Of a DNA stretch of 64,000 nt, positions 1 through 9,629 are shown in pieces. Position numbers and translations under genes: made by a program. Under the pieces are notes generated by a model. The model saw only the letters and a list, made by a program, of their open reading frames with translations, made no database searches and was not told where the DNA came from. Each line of letters starts with the position of its first letter. Position 1 is the first letter of the stretch. This stretch comes from Moraxella osloensis (GTDB lineage Bacteria > Pseudomonadota > Gammaproteobacteria > Pseudomonadales > Moraxellaceae). The stretch lies in contig NZ_CP014234.1 of NCBI RefSeq assembly GCF_001553955.1, positions 930,001 through 994,000 of the forward strand, read 5' to 3'.

Positions 1-56
1 TATAATTCATTGCCACCCCCAAAATCCTGTCTAGCAAATTGATTTACCCAAAAACT

Positions 57-99
57 AAAACTGACGCAACCACAATTGATAGGTGATGACGTCAGTTTT
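57..99 (-). terminator. probable terminator after the amino-acid-binding lipoprotein gene
   Basis: Perfect 10-bp inverted repeat AAAACTGACG / CGTCAGTTTT with a 23-nt loop, about 65 bp past the stop of the minus-strand gene at 163-1230. Read on the minus strand the stem ends in TTTT. The long loop makes it weaker than the other terminators in the window. Confidence 0.45.
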
Positions 100-162
100 A
101 TGTTGTATAGTAAACCTTCCTAACCTAGTTTGTTGTTATCTCATCAAACTCAACTCATCAAA

Positions 163-1230
163 CTAGGGTTTTGCTGCACTGGCAATTGCATTGCTTGCAG
201 ATGCCACATTACTAGCGCCCGTTGCTACGGCGTTGACGGTAGCAGATGCAGCTGCATTAGCGACGTGTTTTGGTTGCGGGCGGTCATGTGGGTTTGCGAA
301 CAAGGCTTTTAAGTTGTCAGACATTGGGAAGTTCAAGTTGATGTTTTTTGGTGGAATCGGTGACATGAACCATTTTTTATAGATGTCGTTAATTTCACCT
401 GATGCATAAGTCGCAACCAACGCATCATCGACTACTTTTTTGAATTCACTATCGCCTTTACGCATCATACAGCCGTAAATTTCATACGATTGTGGGGTAC
501 CAACAATGACCCATTTATCGGGATCTTTGGCTTTGGCTTTTTCACCCGCGAGCAGTACGTCATCCATCATGAAGGCTGCCGCACGACCGCTTTCTAACAT
601 CAAGAAAGATTCGCCGTGGTCTTTGGCAGAAACGATTTTAATGCCCATTTTTTTGTCATCGTTGAGTTTTTTGATAAGACGCTCAGAGGTAGTACCTGCG
701 GTAGTCACTAAGGTTTTGCCTTTTAAATCCGCAAAATCTTTGATACCCGAATCTTTAGCGGTTAATAAGCGAGTACTAATCTGAAAGAAACCGTTTGAGA
801 AAGCCACTTGTTTTTGGCGCTCTTCATTGTTAGTGGTTGAACCACACTCTAAGTCAACCGTACCATTTTGTACCAATGGGATACGGGTCTGTGAGGTTAC
901 GAGGTTGTAACGCACTTTAAGGTCTGGCATATTCAGTTGTTTTTTGACTGCATCAACAATTTTTAATTGTAGGTCATGGGCATAACCCACAGGTTGGTTT
1001 GGCGTACCTGCGATATAAGAAAATGGAATTGAGGAATCACGGTAACCCAGTACGATTTCCCCTGATTTTTTAATTTTATCGAGCGTTTTTTCACCAGTAG
1101 CTGCTGCCGCTGGCTGGCTTCCTTCAGTCCCTGCCGCTTTGTTGTCGCTGGCTTTGTTACAACCTGCAAGACCTAATGCCATAATAGCAACGGTTGCTAA
1201 GGCGATTGGCTTTTTAGAGATTAAAATCAT
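163..1230 (-). CDS. amino acid ABC transporter substrate-binding lipoprotein (GltI-like)
   Basis: Periplasmic solute-binding protein of the family-3 type (glutamate/aspartate-like), expected to capture an amino acid for an ABC importer. The N-terminus is a lipoprotein signal with lipobox LAGC near residue 24, so it is probably lipid-anchored. The body has the family features: EIVLGYRDSSIPFSY near the start, then SQTRIPLVQNGTVDLECGSTTN, then GKTLVTTAGTTSERL in the second lobe. An AGGAT ribosome site lies about 9 nt before the ATG. About 35 C-terminal residues form an Ala/Ser/Asn-rich tail that GltI proteins normally lack. No permease or ATPase genes are adjacent, so the transporter partners must be encoded elsewhere. 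The exact amino acid specificity cannot be told from sequence. Confidence 0.85.
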   Translation of the reverse strand: MILISKKPIALATVAIMALGLAGCNKASDNKAAGTEGSQPAAAATGEKTLDKIKKSGEIVLGYRDSSIPFSYIAGTPNQPVGYAHDLQLKIVDAVKKQLNMPDLKVRYNLVTSQTRIPLVQNGTVDLECGSTTNNEERQKQVAFSNGFFQISTRLLTAKDSGIKDFADLKGKTLVTTAGTTSERLIKKLNDDKKMGIKIVSAKDHGESFLMLESGRAAAFMMDDVLLAGEKAKAKDPDKWVIVGTPQSYEIYGCMMRKGDSEFKKVVDDALVATYASGEINDIYKKWFMSPIPPKNINLNFPMSDNLKALFANPHDRPQPKHVANAAASATVNAVATGASNVASASNAIASAAKP

Positions 1231-1587
1231 CCTATGATCCTTGTCGTATGATACGTTCTTAGTTAATCTTTTCGCTGTGTGGCTGTCAATGCCAAATCGA
1301 GTGAAAAGACTCCCCCCATCTCTTTGTGTTTATCCTTCCCTGTCCTTTATTATCCCTCATCGCACCCATTAAAATCTGGCAAAACTTTGCACAAAGACTG
1401 ATAAAAAATAGTTTAGGATACTCAAAAGATTTAAAATGTGTGTTTATAGTAATTTACTTGTCTGTGTTGTGACAATAGATTTACAAAAAATATTTTTTTC
1501 TTACCCGACAATTTTTTTGCTATTTTCTATTTTATCCCCATTTATAGCTCAATAAATTGATTAAAATTCACTTAAGATAGGTTATTT
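1231..1587. other. divergent intergenic region, gltI-like gene / hslO
   Basis: A 357-bp AT-rich spacer between two divergently transcribed genes, so it must hold both promoters. No consensus -35/-10 pair could be assigned confidently. No open frame, RNA gene or strong inverted repeat is visible. Confidence 0.5.
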
Positions 1588-2523
1588 ATGACAACAGCGA
1601 CTCAAGCACTTCATGATTTTGATATGCGCCAACGTTTTTATTTTGAGAAAAGCCCCGTACGCGGTGACGTGGTACGCATCAAAGACAGCCTGCAGACGAT
1701 ATTGCAGCAAAAAAATTACCCAGTTGCCCTGCAAAAACTACTTGGGGAAATGTTGGTTGCGGCAAGCTTGCTGATTGGCACCTTAAAAATCGAAGGTCGT
1801 CTATCCATTCAATTGCAAAATTCAGGCGCAGCCACTGACCCTGAACAGGACAGCTTAACTTGGGCGATGGCAGAGTGCGACCACCAAGGTCACATCCGCG
1901 GTCTTGCAGAGTGGACAGGCACGTGGCAATCTGCGCAAACGGCGAATGATGCCTTTGCCAAACTTGGTAAAGTCGGTGAAGGGGTGGTATTTATTAATAT
2001 CCAGCCTGATGCCACGTATGGCACACAAGCAGAAGGCTATCAAGGCATTGTTGAGCGTGTGGCGGATAACTTAGCGGATTGTTTGGCACACTATCAGCAG
2101 CAATCCGTACAGATTCCTACCTTAATCAACTTGGCTTGTGATGGTGAGCAAGCGGGCGGTATCTTGCTACAGTTGCTACCACGTACCACAGAAGAAGAGG
2201 TTGAGGCAGTGGACAATGATTTGTTCCCCCGCTTAAAAATCCTAACCAAAACGTTAAAAGCTGAAGAATTAACCACCTTGCCAGCCGATGAGATTTTATA
2301 TCGCTTGTATCATGAAGAAGATGTGGTGACGGCTGAGCCTATGCCGTTGACCTTTGCTTGTACCTGCTCACAGCAAAAAAGTGAATCGGCAATTTTTCAG
2401 TTGGGCAAACCAGCTGCCTTAGAAATCGCTAATGAGCATGGGGGTGAATTGGCGTTAGATTGTGGTTTCTGCGCGCATGTATATTACTTTGATAAAAACG
2501 CCATTAACCAAATTTTTGCTTAA
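1588..2523 (+). CDS. hslO: Hsp33 redox-regulated chaperone
   Basis: Cytosolic holdase chaperone activated by oxidation. The C-terminal zinc module is intact: CTC (Cys258, Cys260) and CGFC (Cys292, Cys295), the CxC/CxxC set that binds zinc when reduced and forms disulfides under oxidative stress. The N-terminal domain reads like Hsp33 (FYFEKSPVRGDVVRI; LLGEMLVAASLLIGTLK). At 311 residues it is slightly longer than the E. coli protein (292). TAGGTT lies just before the ATG. It stands alone with a terminator about 90 bp downstream. Confidence 0.95.
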   Translation: MTTATQALHDFDMRQRFYFEKSPVRGDVVRIKDSLQTILQQKNYPVALQKLLGEMLVAASLLIGTLKIEGRLSIQLQNSGAATDPEQDSLTWAMAECDHQGHIRGLAEWTGTWQSAQTANDAFAKLGKVGEGVVFINIQPDATYGTQAEGYQGIVERVADNLADCLAHYQQQSVQIPTLINLACDGEQAGGILLQLLPRTTEEEVEAVDNDLFPRLKILTKTLKAEELTTLPADEILYRLYHEEDVVTAEPMPLTFACTCSQQKSESAIFQLGKPAALEIANEHGGELALDCGFCAHVYYFDKNAINQIFA

Positions 2524-2610
2524 TTTAATGGCTTATATAGCTACCTTTACATCATTTAAAATTGCGTAACATTGGTTACGCTTCTAGTCGATGTAGTAGC
2601 CAAAATCCAT

Positions 2611-2643
2611 ACCAAAGTTACAAGTAAACTTTGGTGTTTTTTC
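2611..2643 (+). terminator. rho-independent terminator after hslO
   Basis: Stem ACCAAAGTT / AACTTTGGT (9 bp) with a 7-nt loop, followed by GTTTTTTCT. It lies 88 bp beyond the hslO stop. Confidence 0.75.
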
Positions 2644-2652
2644 TACATTTTT

Positions 2653-2702
2653 GATAAGTTATAAGCATCAGGTTAGATAAGTTAAATTAAACTTGATAAG
2701 TT
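2653..2702. repeat. three spaced copies of GATAAGTT upstream of the dodecin gene
   Basis: GATAAGTT occurs at 2653-2660, 2676-2683 and 2695-2702, between the hslO terminator and the dodecin start. The spacing (23 and 19 bp) is irregular. It may be a decayed duplication or a set of binding sites; the sequence alone does not decide. Confidence 0.5.
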
Positions 2703-2756
2703 TTAGACTAAAAAATTAATTAGGAAAATAATACAATAGAAAATAAGGATATCGTT

Positions 2757-2978
2757 ATGTCAGTGGCAAAAAATATTGAAATTAGTAGCAGCTCAACGGT
2801 AAGCTTTGAAGATGCCATCAAAAAAGGGATTGCACAAGTCAACAAAACGGTTAATAACGTTGAAGGTGCTTGGATTAAAGAGCAAAAAGTACGCATTAGC
2901 GATGGTAATATCACTAGCTATAACGTGATGATGATTGTTAGCTTTGTCATTGAAGATGACAGCACTGATTTAAAATAA
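2757..2978 (+). CDS. dodecin family flavin-binding protein
   Basis: Small protein (73 residues) of the dodecin type, which assembles into hollow dodecamers that store or buffer flavins or related cofactors. The family pattern is visible: KNIEISSSSTVSFEDAIKKG, then the flavin-stacking Trp in GAWIKEQKV, then a final beta strand ending FVIEDD. An AAGGA site is 8 nt before the ATG. It is a single-gene unit bounded by terminators on both sides. Confidence 0.88.
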   Translation: MSVAKNIEISSSSTVSFEDAIKKGIAQVNKTVNNVEGAWIKEQKVRISDGNITSYNVMMIVSFVIEDDSTDLK

Positions 2979-2995
2979 AGATTTCATTTATCCAT

Positions 2996-3024
2996 AAAAA
3001 CCCTAGCCTATGCTAGGGTTTTTT
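2996..3024. terminator. bidirectional terminator between dodecin and topA
   Basis: AAAAACCCTAGC / GCTAGGGTTTTTT, a 4-nt loop and T-runs on both strands. It serves the plus-strand dodecin gene and the convergent minus-strand topA. Confidence 0.85.
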
Positions 3025-3035
3025 GTTGGTTGCCA

Positions 3036-5801
3036 TTATTCTTCCACCCATTTGCCTTTACGATAAACCAAGGCAAATTTAGTCGCTTTGCCGTCTTTTT
3101 CTGAGCCGATATATTGCTCGGCATTTTTACGACTCCAACGCAAAATCGTAGGATTGCCCTCATTGTCGGTATCTGGCGCGGTAAATAAATACTGAAATTT
3201 ATCTTCCAACTGGTCTTTTATCGCGCGTAATTCTGACAGTTTTGGTGGGCGAGTTTCCCGCACTTTGGGAAATTTTGACGCCGCCAAGAACAACCCTGCT
3301 GCCCCCTCACGCAAAATATAATGGTCATCAAATTTTTGTGACTTGAGGTCTGGCATAGGGATTGCGGTCATGCGTGGCGGCGCTGCATCGCCATTTTTGA
3401 GCACTTTACGGGTATTATCGCACTGCTGACAGGCAAAATAGGCACCAAAACGCCCAGTTTTGAGCACCATTTGCCCATCGCATTTATCACAGGGTATGGT
3501 AGGCATATCATCATTGCCTGCAGTTTCAAAGACGCCTTTTTCTAATAGATAGCCATCACAGTCAGGATTGTTACCACAGACATGAAGTTTTAACCCGCCA
3601 TCGACGATGTACCCATCCATCGCGGTATGGCATTTCGGGCAGCGTTTTTTTTCAAGTAGCGCTTGGATTTCGTCGTTATTGTTCGCGTCGTCCTCACCGA
3701 GATTTTGGCTCTCTTTACTGGTTTGGCTATGAAAGGCTTCTACAGGCATCAAGTTTTTGGTGCCTTTACAACGCTCTTTGGGGGGTAAATTATAGCCGGT
3801 ACAACCCAAAAATACCCCTGTAGAGCCGGTACGGATCTGCATTGGGCGCTGACATAGGTCACAATGAATATCTGGGACATCGGTTGGGTCATTGGGCTTC
3901 ATGCCGTCTTCGTCTTTGGCACGCTCTAACTTGGCTTTAAAATCGCCATAAAAATCATCCAGCACTTTTTTCCAGTTTTGCTGACCTTCAGCGACTGCAT
4001 CTAGGTTTTCTTCCAGCCCTGCGGTAAAAGCATAATCCATCAAATGCGGAAAGCTGTTGACCAATCTGTCGGTGACGATATCACCCATTTTTTCGGCGAA
4101 TAAACGTTTATTTTCTACCTTGACATAACCCCGTTCTTGAATGGTTGAGATGATAGCAGCATAGGTGGACGGACGACCAATCCCACGTTTTTCCAATTCT
4201 TTGACTAGGCTTGCTTCAGTATAGCGAGCCGGTGGCTTGGTAAAATGTTGGGTAGGCTCGATACTATCAACCACCAGTTTTTCCCCGATTTTTACATCAG
4301 GTAATAGGTTGTCTTCATTTTTGGCAGGGGGCTGTACTTTGGTATACCCATCAAAGGTCATCACGCGACCTTTGGCTCTAAGCTCAATCTCACCGGCATT
4401 GACAATCAACGTCATGGATTGGTACTGCGCAGGTGGCATCTGACACGCCACGAACTGGCGCCAAATCAGCTCATATAAACGCTGGGCATCGCGCTCCATG
4501 TCTTTTAGCGAGGCAGATTGTACAAGTACGTCTGAGGGGCGAATGGCTTCGTGCGCTTCTTGGGCGTTTTGCTTGTTGCCATACACATTGGGCGATTTTG
4601 GGACATATTTTGCGCCGTATTGCTTGTCAATAAAACCGCGTACACTGGTGAGTGCATCCGCTGACAAAAAGGTACTGTCGGTTCGCATATAGGTGATATG
4701 ACCGGCTTCATACAGGCGCTGAGCCAGCATCATGGTTTTTTTGACTGGAAAACCAAGGCGAGTACTGGCGGCTTGTTGCAGTGTCGAGGTGATAAAGGGT
4801 GCAGGGGGTTTTGATTGGGTGGGTTTTTCTTCCCGATCCGCTACGATAAAATCTGATTGTTCAAGCAATGCAACGACGGCATGGGTCTGTGCTTCGTTTT
4901 TTAGCTCAAGGGTTTTGCCCGATTTTTTTACCGCTTCTAGGCGAATGGTCTCTTGTTTGGCTTGCTGGCTGTGGGTATTGCTGTGGATTTCCCAATATTC
5001 CACTGGGGTAAAAGCGCGAATTTCACGTTCACGCTCCACCACTAGACGCGTGGCGACAGATTGTACTCGCCCTGCCGACAGTCCGCGCGCTACTTTTTGC
5101 CATAGCAATGGCGATACCATGAAGCCGACGACACGGTCCAAAAATCGCCTGGCTTGCTGCGCGTTGACACGGTCATAGTTGAGCTTGGTGGGGCTTTTAA
5201 AGGCATTTTGAATCGCGTTTTTGGTGATTTCGTTAAATACCACGCGGCTGTATTTGTCATCACTGCCACCGATGACTTCTTTGAGATGCCAGGCAATCGC
5301 CTCCCCTTCTCTATCCAAGTCGGTTGCAAGATAAATTTCTTTGGCGTCTTTGGCAAGGGATTTTAATTCTTTAATGACTTTAACTTTGCTGGGTAGAATT
5401 TCATAATGTGCCACCCAGTCGTGCTCGGGGTCAATCCCCATACGCCGTACCAAGGCTTGCTGCGCTTTTTGCTCTTTGGTGAGTTTGGTATCCGACTTAT
5501 CGTCGGTTTTTGCTCCGCCAGAACCCGACACAGGTAAATCACGTACATGCCCCACACTAGAGCGGACGATAAAATCATTTCCCAGATACTTATTGATGGT
5601 TTTGGCTTTGGCAGGAGATTCTACAATCACCAAGGCTTTGCCTTGCCCCGACGTTTTAGGCGCTGTTTTTGATGCTTTTGATGCTTTTGATTTGGGCGCG
5701 GCGGCTTTTTCGGCAGCTCTTTCAGCCGACTGGGTGTCTGCTTTTGTATCAGCCGTATCCGTGGTTTTGGTTGACTTTCTCGCTGTCGGTGTTTTACTCA
5801 T
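3036..5801 (-). CDS. topA: DNA topoisomerase I
   Basis: Type IA topoisomerase that relaxes negative supercoils. Order: a 50-residue Lys/Ala/Thr-rich N-terminal extension, the Toprim domain ([15 protein letters not shown], residue ~56 on; the acidic [12 protein letters not shown]), the core with catalytic Tyr371 in ITYMRTDS, then three C-terminal zinc ribbons (CDLC, CPKC and CDKC types) and a basic tail. Length 921 against 865 in E. coli; the extra length is mostly the N-terminal extension, which resembles a disordered cationic tail. The start is the first ATG of the frame; its ribosome site is weak. It lies 47 bp after the gene at 5849-6349 and may be co-transcribed with it. Confidence 0.95.
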   Translation of the reverse strand: MSKTPTARKSTKTTDTADTKADTQSAERAAEKAAAPKSKASKASKTAPKTSGQGKALVIVESPAKAKTINKYLGNDFIVRSSVGHVRDLPVSGSGGAKTDDKSDTKLTKEQKAQQALVRRMGIDPEHDWVAHYEILPSKVKVIKELKSLAKDAKEIYLATDLDREGEAIAWHLKEVIGGSDDKYSRVVFNEITKNAIQNAFKSPTKLNYDRVNAQQARRFLDRVVGFMVSPLLWQKVARGLSAGRVQSVATRLVVEREREIRAFTPVEYWEIHSNTHSQQAKQETIRLEAVKKSGKTLELKNEAQTHAVVALLEQSDFIVADREEKPTQSKPPAPFITSTLQQAASTRLGFPVKKTMMLAQRLYEAGHITYMRTDSTFLSADALTSVRGFIDKQYGAKYVPKSPNVYGNKQNAQEAHEAIRPSDVLVQSASLKDMERDAQRLYELIWRQFVACQMPPAQYQSMTLIVNAGEIELRAKGRVMTFDGYTKVQPPAKNEDNLLPDVKIGEKLVVDSIEPTQHFTKPPARYTEASLVKELEKRGIGRPSTYAAIISTIQERGYVKVENKRLFAEKMGDIVTDRLVNSFPHLMDYAFTAGLEENLDAVAEGQQNWKKVLDDFYGDFKAKLERAKDEDGMKPNDPTDVPDIHCDLCQRPMQIRTGSTGVFLGCTGYNLPPKERCKGTKNLMPVEAFHSQTSKESQNLGEDDANNNDEIQALLEKKRCPKCHTAMDGYIVDGGLKLHVCGNNPDCDGYLLEKGVFETAGNDDMPTIPCDKCDGQMVLKTGRFGAYFACQQCDNTRKVLKNGDAAPPRMTAIPMPDLKSQKFDDHYILREGAAGLFLAASKFPKVRETRPPKLSELRAIKDQLEDKFQYLFTAPDTDNEGNPTILRWSRKNAEQYIGSEKDGKATKFALVYRKGKWVEE

Positions 5802-5848
5802 GTTGGGTTCACAAAATCATTAAAAAGGGTAAGTTAAAATACGAAAAG

Positions 5849-6349
5849 TTAGTTATTCTGCACCAATTTGGCATAATCATGCAATTTACTTTTTAACATG
5901 ATTAGGTCTTTTTCGGTGGTTTCAAGTTCTGATTTCATGCCCAGTTGGCTATTTTCTTGCCAATAAATACACACAAAATTGGCTTTACAGCTTAAACCTT
6001 TAACGGCTCTTGCGATGGATGCCGGTAAATCCACCGCCCGATTATCAAGCGCAAAATTGGCGGGATAATGCCCGGTAAAGGGTCGCCATTTGCCCTCAAT
6101 CACTTGATAATCACAGGGGCGCATCTTTGCGTCTTCAATCACCACGCCGTATTGCGCCATCATGCCTTTACCGCGTTCGCCTGTATCGCCGATAATCCAA
6201 TCAGGGCATGCGACCAGTTTTGGCTGCACGCCCACGCGTCTGGCTGCCATGCGCAGATTATCACGCATGGTCTCGCGAGCAGAGGGTTTTAACCCCATGA
6301 TACTACCGACAATAAACACCCCGATGGCGATGGCTATCCATATTCCCAT
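5849..6349 (-). CDS. conserved hypothetical protein with N-terminal membrane anchor
   Basis: Not recognised. One hydrophobic segment at residues 3-20 (IWIAIAIGVFIVGSIMG) is followed by a basic stretch and a soluble domain of about 110 residues containing three or four Cys (ACPDW, RPCDY, LSCKANFVC). A charged, helical C-terminus with coiled-coil-like spacing follows (about residues 135-160). It lies 8 nt downstream of parA and 47 nt upstream of topA on the same strand, so probably parA-this gene-topA form one transcript. No function can be assigned. Confidence 0.75.
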   Translation of the reverse strand: MGIWIAIAIGVFIVGSIMGLKPSARETMRDNLRMAARRVGVQPKLVACPDWIIGDTGERGKGMMAQYGVVIEDAKMRPCDYQVIEGKWRPFTGHYPANFALDNRAVDLPASIARAVKGLSCKANFVCIYWQENSQLGMKSELETTEKDLIMLKSKLHDYAKLVQNN

Positions 6350-6357
6350 TGATTATA

Positions 6358-7113
6358 TTACTCGTACCAGCTGCTATTTTTGGATTTTTTAGATGACGTT
6401 TTTGCTTCAGTTTTGGTGTCAGCTTTGTTTTCGGATTTGGCGTCAATTTTGTCAGTCGGCTGCGGCTCGGAAGCTAACATATCCATAATCGGCTGCCACT
6501 GGGCTTGAATGTCGCGATACGGTTTTTGGCTTTTATCAAAAATCGTCAAGCCACGCTCTGCCAAGGCTTGATAAATACTACGCTCAGATAGCCAAGCCAG
6601 GGGCTGCTGCCCAATATCAGCAAAATACGCCATCAGTTTTTCGGTCGGCTCATTGTCCTGCATCAATTGACTACGCACGCGATTGGCAACTAGATAAATA
6701 TCGACTTTACCTTTGCGGATACGCTTAATGTCTTCTAGGCTTTTTAAAAAGCGTTTGGTACTGTCAATATCAAAAAAAGCGGGCAAAACAGGAATTAAAA
6801 TCGCCTTGCATTCGGCAATCAGCTGCTCGGCTTTAGTGCCTGATAACGCACCTGGGGCATCAATAATCAGCCAGTCGTTTTTACCCAAGGTTTTTGGGAT
6901 ATCACCGATATCATTGCTATCGCGCCAGTCAATACCGATAATAGCAGGTACGTCCGCTGGGCGCATTTTTAGCCACTGTAGGCTTGATTTTTGGGGGTCT
7001 GCATCTGCCAATGCCACTGTTTTGCCTTGGTTTGCCAATGCCGCCGCTAGACTCACCGCAATCGAGGTTTTACCACATCCCCCTTTTTGATTGGCGATTA
7101 AAATTTTTTGCAT
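6358..7113 (-). CDS. ParA family ATPase (orphan)
   Basis: MinD/ParA-type deviant Walker ATPase of 251 residues. The N-terminus carries the deviant Walker A QKGGCGKTS with its signature Lys, then DADPQKSSLQW (A' motif) and WLIIDAPGAL (Walker B). The last ~40 residues are Lys/Thr/Asp-rich and probably disordered. A GTG 9 nt upstream (7122) is in frame; the ATG at 7113 is preferred because GAGG precedes it closely and it starts exactly at the family N-terminus. No parB, plasmid gene or parS-like site is nearby, so this is an orphan, possibly positioning another cargo. Confidence 0.85.
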   Translation of the reverse strand: MQKILIANQKGGCGKTSIAVSLAAALANQGKTVALADADPQKSSLQWLKMRPADVPAIIGIDWRDSNDIGDIPKTLGKNDWLIIDAPGALSGTKAEQLIAECKAILIPVLPAFFDIDSTKRFLKSLEDIKRIRKGKVDIYLVANRVRSQLMQDNEPTEKLMAYFADIGQQPLAWLSERSIYQALAERGLTIFDKSQKPYRDIQAQWQPIMDMLASEPQPTDKIDAKSENKADTKTEAKTSSKKSKNSSWYE

Positions 7114-7332
7114 GACCCTCACCCTGTTGATAAAAAATTAATGCAATATCACCACATTAACTCAAAAATTTGACCCTGTTAATTTGACGCTATTCATTTG
7201 GTTGTATTAAGTAGCCTAACAAAATTTTAACCATTGATAAATGCTTTTATATAAATAATCTGCTAAATTAAAAAATATCAATTCATTAACGGTTTAATCG
7301 GTTTAGCCAGTTTTTGACTGACTAATAGCGAC

Positions 7333-7354
7333 CGTAAACCTCACGTAAACCTCA
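7333..7354. repeat. 11-bp perfect tandem duplication
   Basis: CGTAAACCTCA occurs twice back to back, ending 11 bp before the DUF2799 gene start. CGGTTTAAT/CGGTTTAGC just upstream (about 7290-7308) is a second, imperfect doublet. Confidence 0.8.
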
Positions 7355-7365
7355 AAGGCACCACC

Positions 7366-8013
7366 ATGACGATGCTTTCATTCATAGAGACCTATCACCT
7401 AGCAACCACCTCAAAAAAAATGCTTGGGCTGTTTGCTGTCACTGCCTCGATGGCAGGTTGTGCTACCTTAGGCGGCGGATTAACACCCACTCAGTGCCAA
7501 CAAAGCAATTGGCAAGCGATTGGTTATCAAGACGGTTTACTGGGTCGCAGTCAAGATTATATTCAAAAGCATATCAAGCAATGCGCTAAAGCCAATACCG
7601 TGCCTGACCAGCAACAGTGGCGACAAGGTCGTGAAGAAGGGTTAAAACGTTATTGCACGCCGCTACGCGCTTACCAGCTTGGCCGTGAGGGCTACGACTA
7701 CAATGATGTATGCCCACAATCGATGACGCTTGATTTATTAAAAGCGCATGACGAAGGTTATCTCAACTACCAACGTGAGCAAAGGCTAAATCAACTGTGG
7801 TACAACACCGATCCATTTTGGGGCTCACCCTTCTACGGTAGTCGTTTTGGTTACGGTGGTTCAGGGGTGTGGTCACGTCCGTATCATCCCCGCATTGCAC
7901 CTAACAACCGCCACCCAAAATACAGCGATACCCATCAGCCTAAATCAAGCCAACCTGTAGCGCCTCGCCCCGTTACCCCTAGCAATGATGCAAACATAGG
8001 GTCAAAAAAATAA
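7366..8013 (+). CDS. DUF2799 family lipoprotein
   Basis: Predicted outer-membrane or periplasmic lipoprotein of unknown function. The signal peptide is KKMLGLFAVTASMAGC, lipobox MAGC near residue 32, preceded by an unusually long 18-residue n-region. The mature part has the DUF2799 pattern: WQAIGYQDGLLG, then a Cys, then RQGREEGLKRYC, then YQLGREGYDYNDVC, with regularly spaced Gly, Tyr and Cys. The C-terminal 70 residues are Pro/Tyr/Gly-rich and low complexity. AAAGG lies 8 nt before the ATG; the later ATG at 7420 has no ribosome site. Monocistronic. Confidence 0.8.
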   Translation: MTMLSFIETYHLATTSKKMLGLFAVTASMAGCATLGGGLTPTQCQQSNWQAIGYQDGLLGRSQDYIQKHIKQCAKANTVPDQQQWRQGREEGLKRYCTPLRAYQLGREGYDYNDVCPQSMTLDLLKAHDEGYLNYQREQRLNQLWYNTDPFWGSPFYGSRFGYGGSGVWSRPYHPRIAPNNRHPKYSDTHQPKSSQPVAPRPVTPSNDANIGSKK

Positions 8014-8067
8014 TCGCGGCTAAAATAAAAAACAACGGGACGAACTTATCGTGAAATTTTGTTTTGA

Positions 8068-8093
8068 AATCTCGTTGCACAATCTCATTGAAC
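8068..8093. repeat. imperfect 13-bp tandem duplication
   Basis: AATCTCGTTGCAC directly followed by AATCTCATTGAAC (11 of 13 identical), in the spacer between the DUF2799 gene and ttcA. Confidence 0.6.
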
Positions 8094-8137
8094 GATGGAA
8101 CCCGATGCGTGATGACAATAATTTACAGGTTAAAACT

Positions 8138-8178
8138 AAAAAAGAAGTTCGGGTGTTTTTAACCGAAGTTTTTTATTA
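8138..8178 (+). terminator. possible terminator after the DUF2799 gene
   Basis: AAAGAAGTTCGG pairs with CCGAAGTTTTTT with one mismatch in the stem; the loop is about 9 nt and a T-run follows. It is 125 bp beyond the stop and convergent with ttcA. Confidence 0.4.
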
Positions 8179-8206
8179 AACCAGTAGCTTATTAAATCAA
8201 TAGCTT
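8175..8206. repeat. imperfect 16-bp tandem duplication
   Basis: ATTAAACCAGTAGCTT directly followed by ATTAAATCAATAGCTT (14 of 16 identical), just past the end of ttcA. Confidence 0.7.
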
Positions 8207-8254
8207 AACCCATTACAGCAGCCAAAATAGCCGTGTGCTTGACCCGCCTAGTTA

Positions 8255-9487
8255 TCAAACCAAAGGATTGATTGTCGGTATTTTTTGGCTCTCAGTGTTT
8301 TGACTGGCATTGGATTTTTGAGGCGCTTTGGGTTTTTGAGACCCTTTGTTTTTCTGAAACTGGGTGGGGTCAAAGGTTTGCACGCTTGGGGCAATCGGCA
8401 CCCCTTTTTGCTGCAGCTGCTCATCAATCTGCCCCGCTTGGATGTTTTCCCCTTCAAATACACGGATATGCTCATCACGCTGTAACTGCAAATTTTCAAA
8501 GTCAAATAACTCACGGTCAGCGAGCTGTGACGGTGCGACATTTTGCATCGCGCCAAATATCGAATCCAAGCGATTCGGGTATTGTTGGTCCCATGCGCGC
8601 AGCATGTCATTAATCATCGCCCGTTGTAGGTTTTCTTGGCTGCCGCACAGGTTACAAGGAATAATCGGAAACTGCTTATAATTGGCATATTTGATAATGT
8701 CTTTTTCTTCCACATACGCAAGCGGACGAATCAAAATATTTTGCCCATCATCCGATAGCAGTTTTGGTGGCATGGCTTTGAGACTACCGCCATGAAATAA
8801 ATTTAAGAAAAACGTCGCCATGATATCATCACGGTGATGACCGAGTGCCACTTTGGTTGCACCGATTTGTTTGGCAAATCCATATAACGAACCACGGCGC
8901 AGACGTGAACACGCAGAACAGTAAGTTTTACCTTCTGGTACGATTTGCTTGACCACGCTATAGGTGTCTTTTTCTAAAATATAATACGGAATGCCATGCT
9001 TGGTCAGATAGTTGGGCAAAATATCTTCAGGATAGTCAGGTTGCTTTTGGTCAAGATTGACGGCAATCACATCAAACTGAATCGGTGCTATTTTCTTTAA
9101 GAACAATAAAATATCCAGTAAGGTAAAACTGTCTTTACCGCCTGAAATACACACCATGACCACATCACCGTCTTCAATCATGTTGTAGTCACGAATCGCC
9201 CAAGAGACCAGCTTACGTAATTTTTTTTGTAGCTTGCGAAAACGCGCGGATTTGATGTCATCGCCTTGGCTGTTACCTTTGGCATTGCCCAAGGTCTGCT
9301 GCGCTTTATTGTTTGACGCTTCGTTTAACGCTTCATTGTCTAAAGCATCATTGTCTGACGCGTCATCATCCCAATCATTATCATCAAGCATGTCTACGTC
9401 ACTATCTAATAGTTGGGCTGATAATTGGGGATTTAATTCAGCGGCAGACATGGTTGCCGCTGGGTTTACAGAATTGTTTGATTGCAT
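8255..9487 (-). CDS. ttcA: tRNA 2-thiocytidine biosynthesis protein TtcA
   Basis: Iron-sulfur ATP-pyrophosphatase that thiolates C32 of some tRNAs. The PP-loop SGGKDS is at about residue 115; the cluster/thiolation cysteines appear in [11 protein letters not shown] and in PCNLCGSQE. About 85 extra N-terminal residues are very acidic and Asn/Asp/Ala-rich ([18 protein letters not shown]), and the last ~50 residues are Gln/Pro/Lys/Ser-rich; both flanks look disordered and are absent from typical ~310-residue TtcA. The ATG at 9487 is preferred over the start 20 codons upstream, because the upstream extension is unlike the family and TAGGT precedes 9487. Confidence 0.92.
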   Translation of the reverse strand: MQSNNSVNPAATMSAAELNPQLSAQLLDSDVDMLDDNDWDDDASDNDALDNEALNEASNNKAQQTLGNAKGNSQGDDIKSARFRKLQKKLRKLVSWAIRDYNMIEDGDVVMVCISGGKDSFTLLDILLFLKKIAPIQFDVIAVNLDQKQPDYPEDILPNYLTKHGIPYYILEKDTYSVVKQIVPEGKTYCSACSRLRRGSLYGFAKQIGATKVALGHHRDDIMATFFLNLFHGGSLKAMPPKLLSDDGQNILIRPLAYVEEKDIIKYANYKQFPIIPCNLCGSQENLQRAMINDMLRAWDQQYPNRLDSIFGAMQNVAPSQLADRELFDFENLQLQRDEHIRVFEGENIQAGQIDEQLQQKGVPIAPSVQTFDPTQFQKNKGSQKPKAPQKSNASQNTESQKIPTINPLV

Positions 9488-9629
9488 AAGATACCTAACT
9501 GATGATAAACCAATAAATAAACCTATGAGGACGCTATCGCATATCAACGACGCGTCATTTATTTATTGGAAAAATTGCAAATAAAAAAGCATTTAACGTC
9601 AGGCAGACCAACCCCCTCACAATAAATGC

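Noticed and set aside
4732-5178. 148-codon plus-strand frame inside topA
   Set aside because: Antisense shadow of a fully conserved topA region.
6358-7113. Plasmid or integrated-element partition locus
   Set aside because: No parB, replication or conjugation genes nearby; the surroundings are core chromosomal genes.
8855-9000. Cys-rich segment of TtcA as a separate zinc protein
   Set aside because: The cysteines belong to the conserved cluster-binding part of TtcA in a continuous frame.
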